Part shown: one piece after another, positions 49,126-58,100 of the stretch
Layout of the letters: each line of letters opens with the position of its first letter
How positions within the stretch are numbered: position 1 is the stretch's first letter
Assembly: GCF_025499465.1 (NCBI RefSeq)
Contig: NZ_JAIMCA010000001.1
Span: 620,001 to 684,000 of the forward strand
Reading direction: 5' to 3'
Source of the DNA: Allobosea sp. BH3
Lineage (GTDB): Bacteria; Pseudomonadota; Alphaproteobacteria; Rhizobiales; Beijerinckiaceae
DNA length: 64,000 nt
Notes under the pieces: generated by a model
The model's database searches: none
What the model saw: only the letters and a program-made list of their open reading frames with translations
Told to the model about the DNA's origin: nothing
Position numbers and translations under genes: made by a program

Positions 49126-50628
49126 TCAGGCCGCCACCGCCCTGCGGTTCCGGACCCAGTCGCGCGTCCAGGAGAAGACGGGCCAGAGCAGCGCCGCGAA
49201 GGTCAGCGACGCCAGCACCGACGACACCGGCCGGTCGAAGAAGGGCAGCACCGAGCCGTCCGACTTGATCAGCGAGGTGACGAAGCTCTGCTCCACCATC
49301 GTGCCCATGACGATGCCGAGCACCATCGCCGCGACCGGATAGCCGTTCTTCTCCATCACGAAGCCGAACAGGCCGAAGAAGGCGACGCACCAGACCGCGA
49401 AGAGGTTGTTGCCCGCCGTGGCAAAGGCACCGACCGCACAGAAGATCATGATCACCGGCATCACTGCCGAGCGCGGCGCCCCGACGACGCGGCTCGCCAG
49501 CCGGATCATGACGATGCCCAAGGGGATCATGATGATATTGCCGAGGATGAAGATGATGTAGAGCGCATACATGCTCTCGGCCTGGGTGGTGAACAGCGTC
49601 GGCCCGGGGTTCAGCCCCTTCATGTAGAGCACGCCGATGGCGATCGCGGTGATCGTGTCACCGGGAATGCCGAAGAGTAGCGCCGGCACCCAGCCCGAAG
49701 CGAGCGAGGCGTTGTTGGAGGCGCCGGCCTCGATCAACCCTTCCGGATGGCCCGTGCCGAATTTCTCCGGCGTCTTCGAGAAGCGCTTGGCCATCGCATA
49801 GCTGACCCAGGCTGCCATGTCGGCGCCGGCACCCGGCAACACGCCGATGATGATGCCGACGATGTTTCCGCGCGTCTGCTGCTTGGGATATTCCTTGGTG
49901 AGCTTCCACTGGCCCTTGAGGATGCTCCCCAGCCGTCGGTTCTCGATCTTCGGCGGCGCGCGCTCGGTGAGCGCCCGCATCACCTCGGCCAGCGCGAAGA
50001 CGCCGACCAGCGCCGGGATCGGCTCGATGCCGCCCAGCAGATCCGTCGAACCGAAGGTGAAGCGCGCCACGCCGCCCGGATTGTCGATGCCGACGCAGGT
50101 GATCAGCAAGCCGAGCAGCATCGCGGCAATCGCCTTGATCGGCGAGGAACGGGCCACCAGCGTCGAGCACATCAGACCCAGCATGGCGAGCCAGAAGTTC
50201 TCATAGGTCGAGAACGAGAGCGCCATCTCCGCGAGCAGCGGCGCGATCAGCATCAGCGAGAGCGTGCCGGCGATGCCGCCAAGCGCCGAGAACCACAGGC
50301 AGATGCCGAGCGCGGTCTCCGCCTGGCCCTTGCGGGTCATCGCATAGGCCTCGTCGGTATAGGCGGCCGAGGCCGGCGTGCCGGGGATGCGCAGCAGGCA
50401 GCCCGGAATGTCGCCGGAGAAGATCGCCATCGCCGAGGCGGTGATGATCGTCGCGATCGCCGCGATCGGCGACAGGTAGAAGGTGACCGGCACGAGCAGC
50501 GCCGTCGCCATGGTGGCCGAAAGACCGGGCAGCGCTCCGACCGTCAGCCCGTAAATGGCCGAGGCGAAGATCGCGATCATGACATCGAATTGGAAGACGA
50601 GGCCGAAGGCCTTGATGACGGTATCCAT
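49126..50628 (-). CDS. tctA: tripartite tricarboxylate transporter permease TctA
   Basis: The 500-residue large membrane subunit of a TTT-type carboxylate transporter. It has about twelve hydrophobic segments. Conserved blocks are GLTVGALPGLSATMATALLV, YTDEAYAMTRKGQAETAL, VLPGAGADMAAWVSYAMAKR and GIPGDTITAIAIG. It works with the small TctB and a periplasmic TctC. It lies 13 bases after tctB. Confidence 0.94.
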   Translation of the reverse strand: MDTVIKAFGLVFQFDVMIAIFASAIYGLTVGALPGLSATMATALLVPVTFYLSPIAAIATIITASAMAIFSGDIPGCLLRIPGTPASAAYTDEAYAMTRKGQAETALGICLWFSALGGIAGTLSLMLIAPLLAEMALSFSTYENFWLAMLGLMCSTLVARSSPIKAIAAMLLGLLITCVGIDNPGGVARFTFGSTDLLGGIEPIPALVGVFALAEVMRALTERAPPKIENRRLGSILKGQWKLTKEYPKQQTRGNIVGIIIGVLPGAGADMAAWVSYAMAKRFSKTPEKFGTGHPEGLIEAGASNNASLASGWVPALLFGIPGDTITAIAIGVLYMKGLNPGPTLFTTQAESMYALYIIFILGNIIMIPLGIVMIRLASRVVGAPRSAVMPVIMIFCAVGAFATAGNNLFAVWCVAFFGLFGFVMEKNGYPVAAMVLGIVMGTMVEQSFVTSLIKSDGSVLPFFDRPVSSVLASLTFAALLWPVFSWTRDWVRNRRAVAA

Positions 50629-50641
50629 CGTCAGGTCCTTC

Positions 50642-51133
50642 TCACCAGGGGAACGGCAGGATGCCGCTGGGCAGCGGCACGCGCAGGAGCTTCAGGAAGA
50701 TCATGTTGATCACGAACGGCGCGACGATCGCCAGCGGCACGGCAAGCTTCGGCTTCGCCCCGAAAGCGAAGCTCGCCACCAGAACCATGATCGCCGCGGT
50801 CGGCAGGAAGCCGAGCGTCTCGGAGGCGAGCGCATAGAAGACCAGCAGCGCCGGCGGCAGCAGCGCCAGCCAATTGTGCCAGGCCGGCAGCGGCTTCAGC
50901 TCTTCCGCCGTCGCATGGGCGACGACATCGGCCTCGGCAACCTCCTCGAAGTGGCGGCCGATCCCGAAGACGATCAGCCCGCCGCAGAGCACGAGCCCCG
51001 CGCCGACGACCATCGGAAAGGCTGAGGGACCGACTTGTTGTCCCGGAACGGGCGGCAGCTTCGAGCCGTAGAAGAATGCGGCGGCGCCCAACGCGGCAAG
51101 CGTGGAGCCTGTGATGCGATCTGATAGTAACAA
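50642..51133 (-). CDS. tctB: tripartite tricarboxylate transporter TctB
   Basis: The 163-residue small membrane subunit of the transporter, with four hydrophobic segments and the usual GPSAFPMVVGAGLVLCG block near the N-terminus. The start is a TTG at 51133 (MLLSDRITGSTLAALG). It is 92 bases after tctC, with a strong hairpin in that gap. Confidence 0.88.
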   Translation of the reverse strand: MLLSDRITGSTLAALGAAAFFYGSKLPPVPGQQVGPSAFPMVVGAGLVLCGGLIVFGIGRHFEEVAEADVVAHATAEELKPLPAWHNWLALLPPALLVFYALASETLGFLPTAAIMVLVASFAFGAKPKLAVPLAIVAPFVINMIFLKLLRVPLPSGILPFPW

Positions 51134-51180
51134 GACGTCAAGCTCCTCGCGAAGAGCGCCACCCCAAAATCAAACGAAGA

Positions 51181-51208
51181 CGCCGGGAGCGTCGGTCCGC
51201 TCCCGGCG
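51181..51208. terminator. intercistronic hairpin between tctC and tctB
   Basis: CGCCGGGAGC and GCTCCCGGCG form a perfect 10-bp stem with an 8-base loop. On the plus strand an eight-T run follows; on the coding (minus) strand an A-run precedes and a weaker T-rich stretch follows. It may partly terminate transcription after tctC or protect its mRNA, which would make more binding protein than permease. Confidence 0.7.
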
Positions 51209-51225
51209 CCGTTTTTTTTCTTGTC

Positions 51226-52215
51226 TCAGCCCTTGGCGAGGCCGGCCGCCTTCATGGCGGTTTCCATGGACTTGTCGCTCGCAGCCATGAAGGCGGCGAA
51301 GCCCGGTCCATCCGCGAACTTCATGCCGAAGCCGCGGGAGTTCATGAAGTCCTGATAATCCTTCGAATCGAAGGCCTTCTTGAGCGCCGCCGTCAGCTTG
51401 GCGGCGATCTCCGGCGGCAGGCCCTTCGGCGCGCCGATGCCGCGCCAGGCGCCGATCGAGTAGTTGATCCCGAGCGTCTCGTTCAGCGTCGGCACATCCT
51501 TGAACTGCGGGTTGCGCGCGTTGGCCATGATCGCCAGCGACTTGGCCTTGCCGGCGTCGATCATCGCCCGGCCCTCGGGCACCGAGCAGGTCACCATGTC
51601 GAGGCCGCCGGCCGCCAGATCCTGCATGGCCGGGGCCGCGCCGTTCGACGGCACCCAGGCGACATGATCGGGCTTGAGGCCCATGGCGACGAGCCAGCCG
51701 ATGAGCGCGAGATGCCAAATGCCGCCCTGGCCGGTGCCCGACGCCTTGAGCTTGCCGGCAGGAGACGCCTTGATGGCGTCAGCCAGCGCCTTGATGTCCT
51801 TGTAGGGGCCTGTGGCCGAGACCTGCACGCCCGGCGGGTCCTCGTTCATCAGCGCGAGCGAGGTGTAGCTCGTCGATTTCAGGTCGGTCAGGCCCTGATG
51901 ATGCATCATGGCGATCTCGACCGTCAGCATGCCGATGTTGTAGCCGTCCGCCGCCGCCGTCGCGATGGCCGAATGGCCGACCACGCCGGAGCCGCCGGTG
52001 CGGTTGACCACGTTGACCGGCTGGCCGAGGTCCTTTTCCAGAAGCTGCGCCACGATGCGCGCCGTGGCGTCCGTGCCGCCACCCGCCCCCCAGGGGCAGA
52101 CCATGGTGATCGGGCGGCTCGGCCACGCCGCTTGAGCGATGGCCGGCGCCGCAATGAGCGTTGCTGCACCCGCGGCTGCGCCTTTGAGCACACCACGCCT
52201 GTCGATTGTGTTCAT
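51226..52215 (-). CDS. tctC: tripartite tricarboxylate transporter substrate-binding protein TctC, copy 1
   Basis: A 329-residue periplasmic TctC/Bug-family receptor. It has a twin-Arg-like, hydrophobic leader (RRGVLKGAAAGAATLIAAPA then IAQA), then WPSRPITMVCPWGAGGGTDA, the Bug ligand-loop signature, and later LASG-like and TLNETLGINYSIGAWRGI segments. It is directly upstream of tctB and tctA. It closely resembles the protein at 52403-53416, so the two are tandem duplicates. A 16-bp palindrome lies just upstream of its ribosome site. Confidence 0.92.
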   Translation of the reverse strand: MNTIDRRGVLKGAAAGAATLIAAPAIAQAAWPSRPITMVCPWGAGGGTDATARIVAQLLEKDLGQPVNVVNRTGGSGVVGHSAIATAAADGYNIGMLTVEIAMMHHQGLTDLKSTSYTSLALMNEDPPGVQVSATGPYKDIKALADAIKASPAGKLKASGTGQGGIWHLALIGWLVAMGLKPDHVAWVPSNGAAPAMQDLAAGGLDMVTCSVPEGRAMIDAGKAKSLAIMANARNPQFKDVPTLNETLGINYSIGAWRGIGAPKGLPPEIAAKLTAALKKAFDSKDYQDFMNSRGFGMKFADGPGFAAFMAASDKSMETAMKAAGLAKG

Positions 52216-52230
52216 TCCCCAGTCTCCTCC

Positions 52231-52246
52231 GCTAAATCGATTTAGC
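52231..52246. promoter_or_regulatory. CG-centred palindrome upstream of tctC copy 1
   Basis: GCTAAATCGATTTAGC is a perfect 16-bp palindrome, directly upstream of the GGAGGAGAC ribosome site. Its CG-centred form resembles LacI-family operators. A weaker version is in the same position before the second tctC. Confidence 0.6.
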
Positions 52247-52402
52247 TGCGGGCGCTTCTCGATCCGAAGACGGACGCCCTTGATGCGCGCTCATCTGAGC
52301 CGATTGCGCGCCGGGTGACAACTCTCATTTTGGAGGGGGTAAAAGCTATGCACGGTTGGCCGGCAGGGCACAGGACCCCGCCGGCTTCCGGTATTTGCGC
52401 GG

Positions 52403-53416
52403 TCAGCCCTTGGCGAGACCGCCGGCCTTCATGAAGGCGCCCATGGCCTTGTCGCTCTCGCCCATGAACTTGGAGGCGGCTTCGGCATCGGCATAGCGCA
52501 TCGTCAAGCCGCGTGCGGCCATGAAGTCCTTGTACTCCTTGGAGTCGTAGATCTTCTTGAGCTCGGCCGAGAGCAGCTTGGCGACCTCCGGCGGCAGGTT
52601 CTTAGGACCGCCGATGCCGCGCCAGGAACCGATGCTGAAGTCGATGCCCAGTGCCTCCTTCAGGGTGGGAACGTCCTTGAAGAGCGGGTTGCGCTCGGGC
52701 GCCATGATGACGAGCGACTTCGCCTTGCCGGCATCGATCATCGCCTTGCCTTCCGGCACCGAGCAGGTCACCAGATCGAGGCCGCCGGCCGCGAGGTCCT
52801 GCATCGCCGGAGCTGCGCCGTTCGACGGCACCCAGGCGACGTGATCCGGCTTGAGGCCCATGCCCTGCAGCCAGCCGATCAGCGCCAGGTGCCAGATGCC
52901 GCCCTGGCCCGTGCCGGAGGCCTTGAACTTGCCGGCAGGCGCCGCCTTGATGGCGTCGGCCAGCGCCTTGATGTCCTTGTAGGGGGAGTTGACGTTGACC
53001 TGCACGCCCGGCGGGTCGTCGTTCATCAGCGCCAGCGTCGTGTAGTCCGCATAGGTGAGCTGGGTCAGCCCCTGATGATGCATCATCGCGATCTCGGAGG
53101 TGATGATGCCGAGATTGTATCCGTCCGGCGCAGCCATCGCGATCGCCGAATGGCCGACGACGCCCGAGCCGCCGGTGCGGTTCACCACGTTGACCGGCTG
53201 GCCGAGGCTTTTCTCGAGCTGAGCGGCGATGATGCGCACGACGGCGTCCGTACCGCCGCCCGCGCCCCAGGGGCAGATCATGGTGATCGGCCGGGTGGGA
53301 TATTTAGCCTGCGCGATCGCCGGAGCGGCGATTAGCCCGGCGCCAGCCGCCGCGGCTCCGAGGCCAGCGCCGACGGCGCCCTTGAGCACACTGCGCCTGT
53401 CGATAGTCGTGGTCAT
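52403..53416 (-). CDS. TctC-like substrate-binding protein, copy 2
   Basis: A 337-residue paralogue of the TctC at 51226-52215, similar along nearly its whole length (for example YPTRPITMICPWGAGGGTDA and NVVNRTGGSGVVGHSAIAMA). The leader is RRSVLKGAVGAGLGAAAAGA then GLIAAPAIAQA. It has no permease of its own and probably shares TctAB. Differences in the ligand loops could widen the carboxylate range. Its leader sequence is also duplicated, so the two genes seem to have arisen by tandem duplication together with their 5' region. Confidence 0.9.
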   Translation of the reverse strand: MTTTIDRRSVLKGAVGAGLGAAAAGAGLIAAPAIAQAKYPTRPITMICPWGAGGGTDAVVRIIAAQLEKSLGQPVNVVNRTGGSGVVGHSAIAMAAPDGYNLGIITSEIAMMHHQGLTQLTYADYTTLALMNDDPPGVQVNVNSPYKDIKALADAIKAAPAGKFKASGTGQGGIWHLALIGWLQGMGLKPDHVAWVPSNGAAPAMQDLAAGGLDLVTCSVPEGKAMIDAGKAKSLVIMAPERNPLFKDVPTLKEALGIDFSIGSWRGIGGPKNLPPEVAKLLSAELKKIYDSKEYKDFMAARGLTMRYADAEAASKFMGESDKAMGAFMKAGGLAKG

Positions 53417-53431
53417 AATCCAAGTCTCCTC

Positions 53432-53447
53432 GCTAAATCGATTAAAT
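53432..53447. promoter_or_regulatory. partial palindrome upstream of tctC copy 2
   Basis: GCTAAATCGATTAAAT keeps the AATCGATT core of the perfect palindrome at 52231-52246 and sits at the same distance from the start codon. Loss of outer symmetry could weaken operator binding. Confidence 0.5.
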
Positions 53448-53544
53448 TATGGGCGCTTCTCAACCCGCAGGCGGGCACCCTTCGATGAAGGCGCGCATCT
53501 GAGCCGATCGCGCGCCGCCAGACAACCGCTCATTTTTGCGGGGG

Positions 53545-54969
53545 CTATAGACCGCAGACGAGGGGCAGGACCGCGCCCGAAACACGCTCCACCACCGCCC
53601 CGGTGGAGAGCTCCGCAGCGGCGGAGGTCGCGGGCATCGTCAGGCCCGCCCGGCCGAGCACGGCCTGGATCACGACCGCATCGGCCAGCATGTGGCTGCG
53701 CTGCGGCGCGACGCCGGCGACCAGCAGCTTGTCGGACGGGTTCGCGGTCACGATCCCGGCGAGACGCCCCTGCCGGTCGAAGGCCGGCGCGCCGGCCTGC
53801 CCGGGCTGGAGCGGCGCCCTCACCGCGGGCTTGCCCCCGGCCTGGACGCTCTGGCCGGGCAGCGCGACCGCCACTCGTTTGCCGGCTTCATCGCCGAAGG
53901 CGACCAGCACCAGCGCCTCCGCAGCCCCCGGCGCCTCGGCGCGCAGGCCTGGCGTGCTGACGGCGGCTTTCCCTTCCAGATCGAGCAGCACGAGGCCGCT
54001 CGCCTCATCCTTCGCCCTCAGCTTCGCCGGCCGCGTGCCGACGCGCAGGCTCCGGCAGCCATCGAGAGCGGCCGCGGCTCCGAGCGCCACGGTCTCCGAT
54101 ACGGCGAGCGCGACGCCGTAGCGCTCGTTGGCCCGCACGGCCGGCTGGATCAGCGCCGGCTGCCCGTCGAGCGGCACGCGCACGGTTGCGACCATTCTGG
54201 CCGGCGGCTGCATCGGCTCTGTCGGGAAGGGGTCGAAACTCCCCGCGATGGCAATGACGAGCTTGTCGACGGTCGGGGCCAGCGCCTTGTCATAGCCGAT
54301 CGAGAAGCCGCGCAGCCCCTGCGGCCCGGCCGCAAGGCGCCGGTAGAAGCGGCCTGTCGGCGTCTCCCCCGTCACCACGAAGAAGTCCGGCCGCAGCAGC
54401 TTGTAGGTGATCTTGCGGGGGCTGTTCGGATTGACCGCGACGGCTTTCTCGAAGATCGCCTCCAGAGTCTCGCCCGGCGGCGTCGCCGAGGTATCGAGCG
54501 TGACCTTGTCGTCCGCGCTCTGCCAGCGGCTGCCCGACGAAGCCGCGCCCGCCTTCGGCAGGAACTTGGTCGGGACGCCGATACGCACCCCGGTCTTCTC
54601 GTCGGCGATCAGCCGGAAGCCCGCGGCATCGCGCGCCGCCTGGGCTGCCTTGGCGAGAGCCGCGCGCTCCGCCGGCGGGAGCACGCCATCGGCCGGGCCA
54701 CGCCCGCCCTTGAACGCGTTGATCGCCCGGAAGGTCAGGGGGCCGAAGGAGCCGCTGACCGCGCCGCTGAAGCCGCCGGCCCAGATCAGGTCGCTCTGGA
54801 TCGCCTTGCGCTCCTCGTCCGTCATCGCCTCGAAGCTCGCCTGCGCCGCCGCCATCTGCGGGTTGGGAGCCTGAGCCTGCGCAAGCGGCGCGCCGAGAAC
54901 GGCCACGGCCAGGGCAACGAGGCCCGCCCGCAGCACACGCGCTTGAAGGTGACGGACGCGCAGCATCAT
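53545..54969 (-). CDS. secreted protein with peptidoglycan-binding-like and degenerate trypsin-like domains
   Basis: A 474-residue exported protein. The signal peptide is about 1-33 (LVALAVAVLGAPLAQAQ). A peptidoglycan-binding-like helical domain lies at about 45-110 (DLIWAGGFSGAVSGSFGPLT then FRAINAFKGG). The C-terminal part (about 275-445) follows the trypsin/HtrA pattern around its landmarks, but the three triad positions appear lost. His is replaced by Ala (about 300, ALGAAAALDGCRSLRV), Asp by Gly (325, KDEASGLVLLDLEG) and Ser by Ala (392, GQAGAPAFDRQG). It is therefore likely a pseudoprotease. The start is ATG 54969 after GAGGACGAG. It is divergent from the A2M gene, about 214 bases away. 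Confidence 0.72.
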   Translation of the reverse strand: MMLRVRHLQARVLRAGLVALAVAVLGAPLAQAQAPNPQMAAAQASFEAMTDEERKAIQSDLIWAGGFSGAVSGSFGPLTFRAINAFKGGRGPADGVLPPAERAALAKAAQAARDAAGFRLIADEKTGVRIGVPTKFLPKAGAASSGSRWQSADDKVTLDTSATPPGETLEAIFEKAVAVNPNSPRKITYKLLRPDFFVVTGETPTGRFYRRLAAGPQGLRGFSIGYDKALAPTVDKLVIAIAGSFDPFPTEPMQPPARMVATVRVPLDGQPALIQPAVRANERYGVALAVSETVALGAAAALDGCRSLRVGTRPAKLRAKDEASGLVLLDLEGKAAVSTPGLRAEAPGAAEALVLVAFGDEAGKRVAVALPGQSVQAGGKPAVRAPLQPGQAGAPAFDRQGRLAGIVTANPSDKLLVAGVAPQRSHMLADAVVIQAVLGRAGLTMPATSAAAELSTGAVVERVSGAVLPLVCGL

Positions 54970-55183
54970 CTCGTCCTCGAATAGGGCGGCCAACGGTCGC
55001 TAGACGGCCGGCATTGAGCGACAGATCGCGCCGCTCCGCAACCATGGGAGGCCAAGTTCTGACGCATGGTCAGACTCCGCCGCTACCTGCATTCGCATGA
55101 CTTGAACCGTCACGACAGGGTGATAGCTTTCCGTCCCGCCGTCCGGGCATGAACCTGTGGCCGGCGCCTGAGAGGTAACGACG
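54970..55183. promoter_or_regulatory. divergent intergenic region between pseudoprotease and A2M genes
   Basis: About 214 bases that must hold both promoters. A GAGAGGT site lies just before the A2M start. No operator or promoter pair can be named with confidence. Confidence 0.4.
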
Positions 55184-58100
55184 ATGAACGTGCTGTCCCG
55201 CCTCGTGCTCGTCCTGGGTCTCAGCCTCTCCGCCCTGCCCGCCTTCGCTCAGAAGGCCTATGTCCGCAACGACCTGCTCGCCGATGGACAACGGCTCGAG
55301 GAGCGGCTGAAGCGCGAGGTATCGGCCGGCAGCCGCTCATCCGCAGATGCCGTCCGGGCCGGCGAGGCCGCGCTTGCCCGCGGCGACGCCCGCGCTGCCC
55401 TGCCACAGGCCAATGCGGCGATCGTCGCCGATTCCGCCAACGCCGCCGGCTGGCGCCTGATGGCGCGGGCCGCCAACGCCATCGAGCCGCGCGACTATCG
55501 CGAGCGCTGGGAACTGCGCGAGCGCGCCATCGCCGCCGCCTATCTCGCCTATAGCCGCGCCACCAACCGCAATGACGAAGCCGCCTCGCTCGGCGTGCTG
55601 GCCGGCACCTTCCAGCGCAACGAACTCTGGCGCCCGGCGCTGACCACCTATCGCCTGAGCCTCGACCTCGCCGCCAACGCCGCGCTGCAGAGCGCCTATG
55701 AGAGCCTGCGCGCCGAGCGCGGCTTCCGCCTGCTCTCCAACAAGGTCGATTCCGACGCCGCCACCCCGCGCGCCTGCTTCGAGTTCTCGGAGCCGCTGGC
55801 ACGAGGCCGCGTCGACTTCGCGCCCTATGTCGCCATTTCAGGTGGCAGGGGTGATTTCGCGGTCAGCGCCGAGGATCGCCAGATCTGCGTCGACGGGCTC
55901 AAGGCCGGCGAGCGCTACGCCATCGTGATCCGCCAGGGCGTTCCCTCCGCCATCCCCGGCGAAGCGCTGCTGAAATCCGCCGATTACGAGATTTATGTCC
56001 GCGACCGCACGCCGTCGGTGCGCTTCACCGGCAAGAACTACGTGCTGCCGCGCACCGGCCAGCAGGGCATTCCGGTCGTATCGGTCAATTCGGGCAGGCT
56101 CGATCTGGAAGTGATGCGGATCGGCGACCGCAACCTGATCAACTCCGTCCACTCCGAGGATTTCCTCAGCCAGATCGGCTCCTGGTCCGCCCGCAAGATC
56201 GCCGATGACAAGGGCCAGTCGGTCTGGACCGGCACGATGGAGGTGAAGTCCGAGCTCAATCAGGACGTCGTCACCGCTTTCCCGGTGGCCGAAGCCGTCG
56301 GCGCCCTGAAGCCCGGCGTCTATGTGATGTTCGCCAAGCCTTCCGGCGCGCCGGCCACTGCCCTCTCGGACAGCGATGGCGATTATGACGACGGCTCGAC
56401 CCGCGCGACGCAGTGGTTCGTCGTCTCCGATCTCGGCCTCACCTCCTTCACCGGCCCCGACGGCGTGCATGTGCTCGCCCGCTCGCTCGCCGATGCGCGG
56501 CCCGTCGCCAATGCGGAGCTTCGCCTGATCGCCCGCAACAACGAGGTGCTCGGCACCGCTCGGACCGATGCCAACGGCTATGCCCGCTTCGATGCCGGTC
56601 TGGCGAAGGGCCAGGGCGGCAATTCACCGGGCCTCGTCACCGCCTCGTTCGCCGAGGATTACGGCTTCCTCGACCTGAAGCAGACCGCCTTCGACCTCTC
56701 CGATCGCGGCGTGAAGGGCCGTGTCGCCCCCGCCGGGCTCGACGCCTATCTCTATGCCGAGCGCGGCGTCTATCGCTCGGGCGAGACGGTCTATCTCACG
56801 ACCCTGCTGCGCGACGCCAAGGGCGCGGCCGTCTCCGGCCTGCCGCTGACCCTCGTCGTCAAGCGGCCGGACGGCGTCGAATATCGCCGCCGGCAGGTCG
56901 AGGACCAGGGCGCCGGTGGGCGCGCCCATTCGATCCCGCTGCTGTCGGGCGCCGCGACAGGCACCTGGCGCGTCCTCGCCTATGCCGACCCGAAGGGCTC
57001 CGCGATCGGCGAGACGTCCTTCCTCGTTGAGGACTATGTGCCCGAGCGGCTGGAGCTGACGCTCTCGCCCAAGGCCCCGATGCTGCAGGCCGGCGAGCCG
57101 GCCGAGCTCGACGTCTCGGCCCGCTATCTCTACGGCGCTCCGGGCTCCGCGCTCGAGGTCACCGGCTCGATGACGATCCGCGCTGCCGATGCCAGCGCCA
57201 TCCCCGGCTTCAAGGATTATCAGGTCGGCCTCACCGACGAGGCGTTCGAGCCCGTCCAGCAGCAGTTCGAGGAGAGCGCCACCACCGACGCCGCCGGCAA
57301 GGCCAGCATCACCAACCCCATCCAGCAGCCCGACACCAACCGCCCGCTCGAAGTCGAGATGACCGTGCGCGTCGGCGAGCCCGGCGGGCGCGCCATCGCC
57401 CGCTCGCTGACACTGCCGATCGTGCCCAAGGGCGCCGCCATCGGCGTCAAGAAGCTGTTCAGGGAGGGCGACCTCGGCAACGGCCAGACCGCCACCTTCG
57501 AAGTCATCATGGCCAATGGCGACGGCAAGCGTCTCAGCCGGCCGGGCGTGAAATGGGTTCTCTCCAAGGTCCGCCGCAATTACCAGTGGTTCTTCCAGGA
57601 CGGCCGCTGGAACTATGAAGGCGTCAAGACCACCCGCCGCGTCGCCGATGGCGAGATCGCGGTGGCCGAAGCCGCTGGCGCACGCATCGCCGCCCCGGTC
57701 GAATGGGGCAATTACCGGCTCGACGTCACCGCTGATGGCGGCGACGCGACCGAGACCTCCGTCTCCTTCAGCGTCGGCTATGAGAGCGACAAGACGGCCG
57801 ACACGCCCGACGTGCTCGACGTCGCGCTCGACAAGCAATCCTACGCCGACGGCGAGACGGCGCAGATCCGCCTCTCGCCCCGCTTCGCCGGCAAGGGGAC
57901 GCTCGCCGTCATCACCGACAAGGTGGCCGAGCTGCGCACCATCGACATCACGGATGGCGGCACCAGCGCCTCCATCCCGGTCAAGGCGGAATGGGGCGCC
58001 AGCGCCTATCTCGTCGTGCTGGCCCACAGGCCCATGGACACGGCGGCCAAGCGTCTGCCCGGCCGCGCCATCGGTCTGTCATGGTTCCAGATCGGCAAGG

